Shown here one piece after another: positions 29,470 to 38,092 of a DNA stretch of 64,000 bases. The DNA comes from Candidatus Rhodoferax randersensis (lineage in GTDB: Bacteria > Pseudomonadota > Gammaproteobacteria > Burkholderiales > Burkholderiaceae_C). The notes beneath the pieces were generated by a model. It had not been told where the DNA came from. It saw only the letters and a program-made list of their open reading frames with translations, and did not search any database. How positions within the stretch are numbered: position 1 is the stretch's first letter; each line of letters starts with the position of its first letter. The stretch is from assembly GCA_016718155.1 (NCBI GenBank), contig JADKEH010000001.1, forward strand, positions 448,682 to 512,681, in the 5' to 3' direction. A program made the position numbers and the translations under genes.

Positions 29470-30000
29470 CTAGCGATAAGAAATCTCGGCCCGGCGATTG
29501 CGGGACCAAGCGTTCTCATCGGAGCCGACTGCGGCAGGCTTTTCCTTGCCGAAACTGACGGCCTCCATCTGCCCGTCCGGTACACCCAGCAGCGCCAGCG
29601 CGCGCCGTACCGCCTCGGAGCGGCGCTGCCCCAGGGCGAGGTTGTACTCACGTCCGCCACGCTCGTCGGTATGGCCTTCAATCGCCACCTTACGCGCCTT
29701 GTCTGCCTTGATATGGCGCGCGTGCGCGTCTATCACCGTCTGAAACTCGGGCTTGATCACATAACTGTCGTAATCAAAATAGACAATGCGCGGACCATTC
29801 GGCGTCATGCCGTCTTTCCTGGCGTCTCCCACGTCGACGGGTTTGACATCGGTCTTGGATGCGCCAGTGCCGTCAGTGGCCGACTTCGACACTGACGTAC
29901 CAGTCTTGTCCTCAACACCCGCGGTCCCGTCCAGCTTTACGGCTGAGCCGCAGGCGGACAACAAAACACTGACACCCAACGCAAGAAAAAGTCGTCTCAT
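29470..30000 (-). CDS. pal: Peptidoglycan-associated lipoprotein Pal
   Basis: An outer-membrane lipoprotein that binds peptidoglycan and TolB. 176 residues: lipobox LLSAC with acylated Cys18, a Gly/Ser/Thr-rich linker (about 20-60), and an OmpA-like domain with VYFDYDSYVIKPEF and the peptidoglycan-binding motif GHTDERGGREYNLALGQRRSEAV. The ATG at 30000 has AAGGAG eight bases upstream; a frame extending to 30045 overlaps tolB and is not needed. Confidence 0.96.
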   Translation of the reverse strand: MRRLFLALGVSVLLSACGSAVKLDGTAGVEDKTGTSVSKSATDGTGASKTDVKPVDVGDARKDGMTPNGPRIVYFDYDSYVIKPEFQTVIDAHARHIKADKARKVAIEGHTDERGGREYNLALGQRRSEAVRRALALLGVPDGQMEAVSFGKEKPAAVGSDENAWSRNRRAEISYR

Positions 30001-30023
30001 CACATCACTCCTTGTTAAGTCTT

Positions 30024-31319
30024 TCATTTCGGAAACGGCCCCCAATCGGGCTCGCGAAGGTCGCCGCTTTGTCCCGCCAGTCGCGCCTTGATCTTGCCGT
30101 CCAGTGTAGTCGTCATGAGCGCCTCACGCCCCTGCTGCTGCGTAGCATAGACAATCAATCGGCTATTGGGCGCGAAGCTGGGGCTCTCGTCAGCGGTGCT
30201 GTCTGTCAATGCGGTCACCGTGCCAGCGGTCAAGTCCATGAGGTGCAGCTTGAACGCGCCACCGACGCGAGAAACATAGGCCAGCCAACGCCCATCGGGG
30301 CTCAATGCGGGCGAAATGTTATAGGTGCCCGTGAAGGTAACCCGCTGCGCCTCGCCACCTGCCGCGGGCATTTTGTAGATTTGCGGTGCGCCGCCCCGAT
30401 CACTCACAAAGTAGATGTTGCTGCCGTCCGGCGAATACACCGGCTCGGTGTCAATCCCGGACGACTGGGACAAGCGGCGCACGTCGCCCCCATTCGAATC
30501 GACCGTGAACAACTGCGAGCCACCCTCTCGGCTGAGCGTCACCGCCAGTGTGCGTCCGTTGGGCGACCAGGCTGGCGCGCTGTTGGAGCCCTTGAAATTG
30601 GCAATCAGCCTCCGCTTGCCGGTGGCCACATCGTGGGCGTAGACCACCGGTTTTCTGGATTCGAAGGACACGTACGCCAACTGCGACCCGCTCGGGGACC
30701 AGGCGGGGGAAATGATGGGTTCTGGACTCGCCAGCGCCGACCGCGGGTTCTCGCCATCGGCATCAGCCACCCACAGGTTGTAACTCTGTGCAACCTTTGT
30801 GACATAAGCAATTCGTGTCGAGAAAACACCCTTGTCACCGGTCAGTTTTTCGTAGACTGCGTCCGCGATGAAGTGTGCCGCCAGCCGCAGGTCGCCTTGC
30901 ACCACGAGGTAACCATCGCGCCCGAGGTCTTGGCCGCGCACCACGTCCCAGAGTCGGAAGCGGACATCGAAGCGGCCATCGGCCATGCGATGGACACTGC
31001 CGGTCACCAGTGAATCGGCGCCCTTCTGACGCCACAGCGAGGTGTCGGGACGGGTGCCCTCGTCAATGGCAAGGCCGCCGGCATCAATCGCGCGAAACTG
31101 CCCGCTTCGCTCCAGGTCGGCCTGCACGATGCCGCTTATCTTCTGCGTCAGCGCTTCTTCGCCTCGAAAGGCCGCCACCGCGATGGGCAACTGGGTCATT
31201 CCGACGCCTGAAATCTCGACTCGAAACTGCGACAGCACCGGCACACTGGCGAGCGACAGCGCGCCCAGCAAGACGCCACGGCGCCAAGGCGAGAAGTGGT
31301 CAGGAATTCGAACGATCAT
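30024..31319 (-). CDS. tolB: Tol-Pal system protein TolB
   Basis: A periplasmic beta-propeller that shuttles between Pal and TolA. 431 residues: N-terminal signal (about 1-30, cut near VLSQF), an alpha/beta domain, then six WD40-like blades with repeats of 'SPAWSPSGSQLAYVS', 'APAWSPNGRTLAVT' and 'EPVYSPDGSNIYFVS'. tolQ, tolR and tolA do not precede it; instead a glycosyltransferase gene overlaps its start by 20 bases, so the Tol set is split in this genome or lies elsewhere. Confidence 0.95.
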   Translation of the reverse strand: MIVRIPDHFSPWRRGVLLGALSLASVPVLSQFRVEISGVGMTQLPIAVAAFRGEEALTQKISGIVQADLERSGQFRAIDAGGLAIDEGTRPDTSLWRQKGADSLVTGSVHRMADGRFDVRFRLWDVVRGQDLGRDGYLVVQGDLRLAAHFIADAVYEKLTGDKGVFSTRIAYVTKVAQSYNLWVADADGENPRSALASPEPIISPAWSPSGSQLAYVSFESRKPVVYAHDVATGKRRLIANFKGSNSAPAWSPNGRTLAVTLSREGGSQLFTVDSNGGDVRRLSQSSGIDTEPVYSPDGSNIYFVSDRGGAPQIYKMPAAGGEAQRVTFTGTYNISPALSPDGRWLAYVSRVGGAFKLHLMDLTAGTVTALTDSTADESPSFAPNSRLIVYATQQQGREALMTTTLDGKIKARLAGQSGDLREPDWGPFPK

Positions 31320-32067
31320 TTTTTAGATTCAGACAATACAGGGCAAAGTACTTGCCAAATGCGGCCTGCGCCTGCATCGTGCAGACCGCAAAACCCATCG
31401 CGCCATCCAGGAAACCCAGACGAAAAACATAACTTCGCATGAATGCTACCACCCCAGCGGCGGCGGCCCGGGCCATGAAAGTGCGTTGGCCAAGGGCACT
31501 GCGTTGCTGCGCCCACGCCTGGCTGTATTGCTCCAGCTTGCGCCAGTAGTGCGCAGGTGTGGGATAACTGAAGTGCAGCAGCGGCGTGTTCAATCGGGCC
31601 GTTACAACCCCACCAGCGATGACACGTTCATGAACCAGATCATCGGAGAAACGGGCCGCGCCGCGGCGGAACAGCCGCAGCACCCGGTCCGGCGTCCAGC
31701 CGCAGTGGTGGATCCATTGGCCGCAGAACTGAGTCAGCCTCGGGATTTCAAAAGCCTGGCTGCTTTGGCCGTCGATAGCATGGAGAATCTCTTTCGCCAA
31801 CGCGGGCGAAACCCGCTCGTCCGCATCAAGCGACAACACCCAGGGGTGCTGCGCCAGGGCCAACGCGCGATTCTTCTGCGATCCGAAACCAGGCCAGTCC
31901 GGCGTCACATGCACGATCGCGCCCGCTGCTTTGGCCAAAGCAACCGTGTCATCCGTGCTGCCCGAATCGAGCACGATGACTTCGTCTGCAAAGCCAACCG
32001 ATTCAAGACACGCCCGGATGTTGGCCTGCTCGTTGCAGGTGATGATGATGACGCTCAACTGGGCCAA
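31300..32067 (-). CDS. Family 2 glycosyltransferase, LPS-core type (WaaE/KdtX-like)
   Basis: Likely adds a sugar to the lipopolysaccharide inner core at the cytoplasmic face. 255 residues; N-terminal GT-A fold with LSVIIITCNE, the segment DEVIVLDSGSTDDT and the metal motif LDADER. WTPDRVLRLFRR and the C-terminal basic hydrophobic region resemble WaaE/KdtX proteins. The apparent start is TTG at 32067, and no nearby ATG keeps the conserved N terminus. It overlaps tolB by 20 bases. The msbA and O-antigen-ligase-like genes lie just beyond, so this is a surface-glycan neighbourhood. Confidence 0.82.
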   Translation of the reverse strand: MAQLSVIIITCNEQANIRACLESVGFADEVIVLDSGSTDDTVALAKAAGAIVHVTPDWPGFGSQKNRALALAQHPWVLSLDADERVSPALAKEILHAIDGQSSQAFEIPRLTQFCGQWIHHCGWTPDRVLRLFRRGAARFSDDLVHERVIAGGVVTARLNTPLLHFSYPTPAHYWRKLEQYSQAWAQQRSALGQRTFMARAAAAGVVAFMRSYVFRLGFLDGAMGFAVCTMQAQAAFGKYFALYCLNLKNDRSNS

Positions 32068-32149
32068 TGGACGAACTCGCTTGAATCAAAGACGCCCGCA
32101 GCATAGCTCAGAAGTGCCGACCCGTCGGTGACCCGTCTCCACTTGCGCA

Positions 32150-33434
32150 TTGGTCAACCGTGATAATACGCAGCGTCACACTCCCACTCCAACACCCTTG
32201 TTGTCCGCTCTTCGCCTTGTCCTGGTTGGTTTTGCTGCCCTATCGGTCGGTCTTCCCATCACCTTCATCAGCGCTGCCAAGTTCATCCTGCTGCTTGGTG
32301 CCGTAGCCATTCTGGTTTGCGAAACGTGGACCAAGGGCCGCACCAGTACCCTTGGCGGGATGTGGCTACCCATTGCCATCCTCACGGCGCTGGGGTTCAT
32401 GGCGCTAAGCGTGCTGTGGACTTCGGCGTCAGACCAGCAAGCAGCCCATGCTCTGGTCAAACATGCCAAACTGATCACGATACCGGTCTTGATCGCGCTG
32501 ATTCGATCCCGTCGCGAGGCCCTGGTTGCGTTCACGCTGTTCGCCGGTGGACAGTTGCTGTTGCTGGGCGGCAGCTATTTGCTGGTGCTCGGGGTGCCAT
32601 TGCCCTGGGCCCCACCGCGCACACCGGAACGTGTCCATGCGCTGTTCTCCAGCTACCTCGACCAGTCCGTCATGACCGCTGTTTTTGCCGCTCTGTGCTG
32701 GCACCTGAGACACCTGCTTGCGCACGGCGGCTGGCGACGACTTCCAACGCTGGTCTCGGGGCTGGCACTGATCTGTGTGTTCTTCGTTTTTCCAGGGCGT
32801 ACCGGTCACGTGGTCGCGATCGCACTGTTGTCACTGGCGATCATGTGGGAACTGCCGAAGCAGTGGCGCGTCGCCGCCCTGGCCAGCCCCCTTGTTGGTG
32901 TTGGCCGTGTTGAGCGGCAGTTCCGAGAAGTTTCATGCACGGTTCAGTCTGCTGACCGCAGAAGTCCACGCATTCGCCGCCGAAGGGGTCATCAACAGCT
33001 CAACGGGGCTTCGCCTGAACCTGTGGCACCGCGCCAGTCAGGCGATCGAAGCTCACCCCTTGGTGGGCTCGGGGGTCGGCAGTTGGGAGCGCGAGTTCGC
33101 GCGACTGGAGCGGTTGCATGGCACCGATCCGTCAGTCGACCTGCGGGCCAACCCACATCAGGAGTACCTGCTGTGGGGCGTCGAACTGGGCGCTGTGGGA
33201 CTGGCGCTCTTGATCGCAATCCTGGTGGCTGCATGGCATGATTCCCTGTCTGCGGAGCGCAACATCCGTCGAGCCCAGCAGTCGGTGATTGTCGGCATCG
33301 GCGTGGCGGCCCTCTTCAACTGCACGCTGTATGACGGATTGATTGGCGACTTCTTCTGTATCACACTTGGGCTGCTGATTGCCTTGGGTCGGCACACCCC
33401 GAGTGCGCTGACCGCATCACCCGATTCCCGCTAA
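32150..33434 (+). pseudogene. O-antigen ligase family membrane protein, frameshifted
   Basis: A polytopic Wzy/WaaL-type protein split between two frames. The first (from TTG 32150) gives multiple hydrophobic helices up to about 32890; the second continues LLVLAVLSGSSEKFHARF and carries the ligase landmark HPLVGSGVGSWEREFA and the loop NPHQEYLLWGVELGAVGLALL to 33434. The frames meet at a run of five C (32887-32891): removing one C joins them as ASPLLVLAVLSG. This is either a real inactivating or phase-variable indel or a sequencing error. It lies directly upstream of msbA. Confidence 0.75.
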
Positions 33435-33438
33435 GCCC

Positions 33439-35220
33439 ATGCCTACTCCCGCCCCCACCGATTCACCCCGAGACAGCGTGCTGACTCGCGTGCTTCGCTT
33501 GCGCCCCTACTTTGACAAGCCCGCCGCCGCCTGGGGTCTGGCCGTCGTGACCACGGTACTGATGGCTTTGACGGAGCCTCTCATTCCCGCGCTTCTCAAA
33601 CCGCTGCTGGACAAAGGTTTTCAACAAGGCGGGCTGGATTTGTGGATGGTTCCAGTGGCCCTGGTGCTGCTCTTTGGCGTGCGCGGCCTGTGCGGTTTTC
33701 TTACCCAGGTGGCGTTGGCAAAGGTCACCAGCAACGGGCTGCTCGCGTTGCGCACAGCCATGTTTCGAAAGCTGCTCGATGCCGAGCTGAGCCTGTTTCG
33801 ACAGCAATCAGCCAGTGCCCTGGCCAACACGCTGGTGTACGAAGTGCAAACCGGCGCGGCCTTGCTGGTCAGTGCCTTGATTAGCCTGGCTCGGGACAGC
33901 CTGACCCTGCTCGCCCTGGTGGGCTACCTGCTGATCGTGAACTGGAAATTGACGCTGATCGTCGGCCTGTTGTTTCCAGCCGTGGCCGCGGTCATGCGCA
34001 CCTTGTCAAGGCGCCTCTACCGCCTGACCAAGGCAAATCAGGACGCTACCGACCGCCTCGCGTATGTCGTCGAAGAAAACGTCTTGGCGCACCGGGACGT
34101 GCGACTGCAGGCAGCCCAAACCGCACAGGCGCAACGCTTTCACCAGCTCGGCGACGCGCTGCGCAGACTGTCGATGAAGTCAACCGTCGCCTCCTCCGCC
34201 ATGACACCCCTGACGCAACTGCTGGCAGCAATCGCCTTGGCCGCCGTGATCACGGTGGCGCTGGTGCAGAGCGCCGATCAAACCACGTCTGTGGGCGGAT
34301 TTGCGGCGTTTGTCACCGCCATGCTGATGCTGGTGGCACCCATCAAGCATCTGTCCGAGATCGCCAACCCGATTACCCGCGGACTTGCCGCGATGGAGCG
34401 CGGGCTGGACCTGATGAACCTCACGCCAAGCGAAGCCGGTGGCGACATCACAATCGAGCGCGCACGCGGAGACATCGAGTTTCGAAATGTCTGCGTCACC
34501 TATCCCAACAGCAGCCTGAACGCACTCGACCACTTCACCTTGACAATTCGAAGCGGCGAAACAGTTGCCCTTGTCGGCGCATCAGGCTCGGGCAAGACCA
34601 CGCTGGTGAACCTGCTGACGCGCTTCGTGGACTTGAGCTCTGGTGAGGTCTTGCTGGACGGCCATGCACTCAAGGAATGGCATCTGGCCTCGCTGCGCGC
34701 CCAGTTCGGGTTGGTCAGCCAACATGTCCTGATGCTCAATGACTCCATTGCCAACAATATCGCATTGGGTCAAGAGATGGATCGCGACCGCGTATCCAAG
34801 TGCCTGCTGGCGGCCAACCTCGGCGACCTGGTCACCGAGTTGCCCGAAGGCATGGACACCCTGGTCGGGCACAACGCGATGCAGTTGTCCGGTGGACAGC
34901 GCCAGCGCCTGGCCATCGCCCGTGCCCTGTACAAGAACGCCCCGGTGCTGATTCTGGACGAAGCCACCTCCGCCCTGGACGCCGAATCCGAACGCGCGGT
35001 GCAAGAGGCCTTGCAGCGTCTGATGGACCAGCGCACCACGCTGGTGATCGCGCATCGGCTGTCCACTATCCAGCACGCCCATCGAATCGTCGTGATGGAA
35101 GCTGGCCGCATGCTGGAGACGGGAACCCACGATGAGCTGATGGCGCGTGGCGGGGCCTACTTTCGACTGCAGCAACTGGGCTTTCCCTCTGCCCCCACAA
35201 CGCAGGACGAACCAGTCTGA
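33439..35220 (+). CDS. msbA: Lipid A export ABC transporter MsbA
   Basis: An inner-membrane half-transporter with fused ATPase that flips lipid A-core to the periplasmic leaflet. 593 residues: six membrane helices in the first 310, then the ATPase with Walker A GASGSGKTT (380-388), signature LSGGQRQRLAIARAL and Walker B VLILDEATSALD. Transport segments and family order (O-antigen ligase before it) favour MsbA over other exporters. It ends one base before a perfect 18-bp palindrome shared with the convergent FecR-domain gene. Confidence 0.9.
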   Translation: MPTPAPTDSPRDSVLTRVLRLRPYFDKPAAAWGLAVVTTVLMALTEPLIPALLKPLLDKGFQQGGLDLWMVPVALVLLFGVRGLCGFLTQVALAKVTSNGLLALRTAMFRKLLDAELSLFRQQSASALANTLVYEVQTGAALLVSALISLARDSLTLLALVGYLLIVNWKLTLIVGLLFPAVAAVMRTLSRRLYRLTKANQDATDRLAYVVEENVLAHRDVRLQAAQTAQAQRFHQLGDALRRLSMKSTVASSAMTPLTQLLAAIALAAVITVALVQSADQTTSVGGFAAFVTAMLMLVAPIKHLSEIANPITRGLAAMERGLDLMNLTPSEAGGDITIERARGDIEFRNVCVTYPNSSLNALDHFTLTIRSGETVALVGASGSGKTTLVNLLTRFVDLSSGEVLLDGHALKEWHLASLRAQFGLVSQHVLMLNDSIANNIALGQEMDRDRVSKCLLAANLGDLVTELPEGMDTLVGHNAMQLSGGQRQRLAIARALYKNAPVLILDEATSALDAESERAVQEALQRLMDQRTTLVIAHRLSTIQHAHRIVVMEAGRMLETGTHDELMARGGAYFRLQQLGFPSAPTTQDEPV

Positions 35221-35238
35221 AGCGCGACGCGTCGCGCT
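35221..35238. repeat. 18-bp perfect palindrome between convergent genes
   Basis: AGCGCGACGCGTCGCGCT follows the msbA stop and runs into the stop of the FecR-domain gene. It could form a stem but has no T run, so it is at best a weak convergent terminator. Confidence 0.6.
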
Positions 35239-36193
35239 AGTTCTTCAGACGAAGCCGCTCTATCTTCTCGCGCAACACGGGCCGCTCGGGACGATCATTG
35301 CCTGGCGACTTCGCTTTGCCCTCGGTCTCACGGTCCCGGCGGTCTTGCATGCGCTCCAGCAGCTCGTCACGGCCGGGCAACTCGCCGCGGCTACGCAGCG
35401 TGTCCACATCAGCGCGGCGACGCTCCACAAAATCCCGGACCGATTCACCGGCGCGCAGCAACCCTCGGTCACGCAGGCTTGCCTCGATATGCTTTTCAAT
35501 CCCGCTGGAATGGGCCGCCGCCAGATCTTCCAGCCTGCCGCTGCCCTTGACGGCGCTGAACACCCCCTGCAGTTCGTCAAACGCGCGACCCTGTCCGCGT
35601 TGCAGCCGCATTGGGCGCTCGCCGCCGCGCAGCAAGCTCGCCAATTCACCGGGCCGGATCACCACCTCGCCTGCTGCGTTGCCCATCAGCACCTCGCCAC
35701 TGGTGACGTGAACGTGGCTGCCTTGCGGGTTGTCCATCAACTCGAAGTCGGTGCCACGAATACCCAGTGTCGCGGTACTGGTGGTGACCAGTACCGCGCG
35801 CGGCTGCGTTTTGCCCAACCACCCCGTGACCATACGCAGCGCCCCACGCAGCAAGGACAGCGAGGCACCATCATCCGGCTTGGCTTGAGCCCGGTACTGC
35901 AGCACCGCCACAGTGCTGTCAGGGCGTACCACCAGCAGGCCGCCATCCGCCAGTACCACGTGCGCGGTGGCGCCGGCTTGGGTCTCGACCCTTTCACCGA
36001 CACCAACCGACGCACCCGGCACCGCAGGGCGTTGCACGCCAGTTGCATCGAGCACCGTCACCGCGCCATCGATGCGCTCAAACCGCCCTGCCACCGCCGC
36101 TTGCGCCGCCGCGCCGGACAACCAAAGGCACGCCAACAGGCCGAATACGGTTAGCCACAGCCGGGGCCATCGAACACGGTCAATCGTTGTCAT
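35237..36193 (-). CDS. Secreted FecR-domain protein
   Basis: 318 residues. Signal peptide (about 1-33, cut near AAQAA|VAG). Residues 40-190 form a FecR domain: VTVLDATGVQRPAVPGASVG, then GERVETQAGATAHVVLADGG, and GALRMVTGWLG...TATLGIRGTDFE. No N-terminal DNA-binding or anti-sigma segment and no membrane helix other than the signal is present, so it is a free periplasmic FecR domain rather than an anti-sigma factor. The C terminus (about 215-318) is charged and helical. It is followed upstream by a barrel-like protein gene, 20 bases away; the two likely form one transcript. A related FecR protein is at 56.9 kb. Confidence 0.82.
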   Translation of the reverse strand: MTTIDRVRWPRLWLTVFGLLACLWLSGAAAQAAVAGRFERIDGAVTVLDATGVQRPAVPGASVGVGERVETQAGATAHVVLADGGLLVVRPDSTVAVLQYRAQAKPDDGASLSLLRGALRMVTGWLGKTQPRAVLVTTSTATLGIRGTDFELMDNPQGSHVHVTSGEVLMGNAAGEVVIRPGELASLLRGGERPMRLQRGQGRAFDELQGVFSAVKGSGRLEDLAAAHSSGIEKHIEASLRDRGLLRAGESVRDFVERRRADVDTLRSRGELPGRDELLERMQDRRDRETEGKAKSPGNDRPERPVLREKIERLRLKN

Positions 36194-36213
36194 GTCACTT
36201 CACAGTCCTGTAT

Positions 36214-37044
36214 CTAAAAACCGTAGGAAACCGCCAAACCGCCACTTCGGTCCGGCGCGCCATCCGACAGGCCGCGCGTCAAGCTGGCCTGCACGCGCAA
36301 CCCGGAGTTGAATTGGTATGAGTAGCTGAGGCTGACGCTGCGTGCGGCCACACCACCGGGCTCGGGGCTGGTTTCCAGTCCAAATGACAGGCCCAGGCGG
36401 CTCGCAGGCATGAAGCGCCAGCTTGCATCGAACCCGGCCGCCCAGGTATTTCGGTAAGTCTCGTCAAATGGTCTGCCCACGATGGTGTAAGCAATGTTGG
36501 CGCCAAGGCTGAAGTCCCCAAACGGCTTGGTGGCCCCGGCCAGCAGCGAGTAATCAGCCTGCCCGGTGCTCAAATCCTTGTCGGAACCGGAAACCGGCAG
36601 CTTGACCTGCGCCCCCAAGTCCCACGAAACACCGTCCCGCGCGCCGGGAACGAACGACCGCGTCACGGTGGTCGTGACATCACCCAAACCCCTGACAGTC
36701 TGTTCGACCAGCAGCGGCTGGCTGACCAGGAATCGGCGATTGAGGAGTACGCGCCCCTTGGGTCCAATCCTAAAAGCCCGCACCCCACCCACGCTGGGAA
36801 CCTGACTGGTTTGCTCCAGGTACGGCAGCTTCAGGCCGATTTCCCATTCGTCATACTCGACACTCAACCCCAGGGTCGTGTCACGCACGCGGCTGGACAA
36901 CAGTGTGCCGTAATCACCGGAGCTCTGCGACGTGGAGAGGCTACTGTGCCAGCGCAGCCCAGAGGCGCCAGACTGGGCGGCGCCCACACCAGGCAGCCCG
37001 GACGCCAACAGCGCCAGAACCGTTACAAAAATAGGCTTCATCAT
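36214..37044 (-). CDS. Outer-membrane beta-barrel-like protein
   Basis: 276 residues with a signal peptide cut near GVGAAQS. The rest is alternating hydrophobic/hydrophilic strands rich in Ser, Gly and aromatic residues (e.g. DTTLGLSVEYDEWEIGLKLP, FSLGANIAYTIVG, SVSLSYSYQF) and it ends in a C-terminal aromatic residue (VSYGF), the hallmark of outer-membrane barrel insertion. I cannot assign a substrate. ATG 37044 with GGGTGG about eight bases before is preferred; another ATG one codon on is possible. It is transcribed with the FecR-domain gene that follows. Confidence 0.75.
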   Translation of the reverse strand: MMKPIFVTVLALLASGLPGVGAAQSGASGLRWHSSLSTSQSSGDYGTLLSSRVRDTTLGLSVEYDEWEIGLKLPYLEQTSQVPSVGGVRAFRIGPKGRVLLNRRFLVSQPLLVEQTVRGLGDVTTTVTRSFVPGARDGVSWDLGAQVKLPVSGSDKDLSTGQADYSLLAGATKPFGDFSLGANIAYTIVGRPFDETYRNTWAAGFDASWRFMPASRLGLSFGLETSPEPGGVAARSVSLSYSYQFNSGLRVQASLTRGLSDGAPDRSGGLAVSYGF

Positions 37045-37275
37045 GATCACCACCCATGCAAGCTGTCACGCTTGCATTTGAACACGCGGCGATCGTGATT
37101 GACAAGTCACGAGCCGCTAGCCCTGCCGCCACGCTGTCTTGGCCCGGCAACAGGTACCGGATTCAACGCATGCGACAATCCCTCTACAAAAATTCGCCCT
37201 GCCGCACGCTGCCAATCGCAATTGGCAGTCATTGGCTGGGGCAATGTCAAACGACCGACACGGAGTGCACAAGAC

Positions 37276-38070
37276 ATGGGTTTTCTTACCGGCAAAAAAC
37301 TATTGATCACGGGGGTACTAAGTAACCGCTCGATCGCCTATGGCATTGCCAAATCCTGCCATGCGCAAGGTGCTGAACTGGCCTTCAGCTATGTTGGCGA
37401 CCGCTTCAAGGAACGCATCACGGAGTTTGCGGCCGATTTCGGCTCCTCGCTGATTTTTGATTGCGACGTGGCAGACGACGCGCAAATCGCGGCGCTGTTC
37501 GCGGACTTGTCGGCCCACTGGCCGACTTTCGACGGATTTGTGCACGGCATCGGCTACGCGCCGCGCGAGGCCATTGCCGGCAATTTTCTGGATGGCCTGA
37601 CGCGCGAAAACTTTCGCATTGCACATGACATCAGCGCCTACAGCTTCCCGGCCATGGCCAAGGCGGCCCTGCCCTACCTCAATCCCAAGTCATCACTGGT
37701 CACCCTGACTTACCTCGGTGGCGTACGCGTGGTGCCAAGTTACAACACCATGGGCCTTGCCAAGGCGTCGCTGGAGTCGTCAGTGCGTTACCTTGCTGAT
37801 GCGGTGGGACAACGTGGCATCCGGGTCAACGGCATCAGTGCCGGCGCCGTCAAGACACTCGCCGCCAGCGGCATCAAGGACTTCAGCAAGTTGCTCAACA
37901 TCTCGGCCAGCGCCTCCCCCCTCAAGCGCAACGTGACAATTGAGGAAGTTGGCAATGTCGCCGCGTTCCTGCTGAGCGACCTGGCCTCCGGCATGACCGG
38001 ACAGATCTCCTACGTCGATTGCGGTGTCAGCCAAACTGCTGTGGCAGTGGTTGAGCAACCCAGCGCCTGA
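37276..38070 (+). CDS. fabI: Enoyl-[acyl-carrier-protein] reductase (NADH)
   Basis: Last step of each fatty-acid elongation cycle in the cytosol. 264 residues, short-chain dehydrogenase fold; the nucleotide segment ITGVLSNRSIAYGIA is diagnostic for FabI. Catalytic Tyr146 and Tyr156 and Lys163 (SYNTMGLAKASLE) match the E. coli numbering exactly. The ATG at 37276 follows GGAG with ten-base spacing; upstream in-frame codons are non-coding in character. Convergent with the decarboxylase gene. Confidence 0.97.
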   Translation: MGFLTGKKLLITGVLSNRSIAYGIAKSCHAQGAELAFSYVGDRFKERITEFAADFGSSLIFDCDVADDAQIAALFADLSAHWPTFDGFVHGIGYAPREAIAGNFLDGLTRENFRIAHDISAYSFPAMAKAALPYLNPKSSLVTLTYLGGVRVVPSYNTMGLAKASLESSVRYLADAVGQRGIRVNGISAGAVKTLAASGIKDFSKLLNISASASPLKRNVTIEEVGNVAAFLLSDLASGMTGQISYVDCGVSQTAVAVVEQPSA

Positions 38071-38092
38071 CACGCCATCCGTCAACCCCGAA

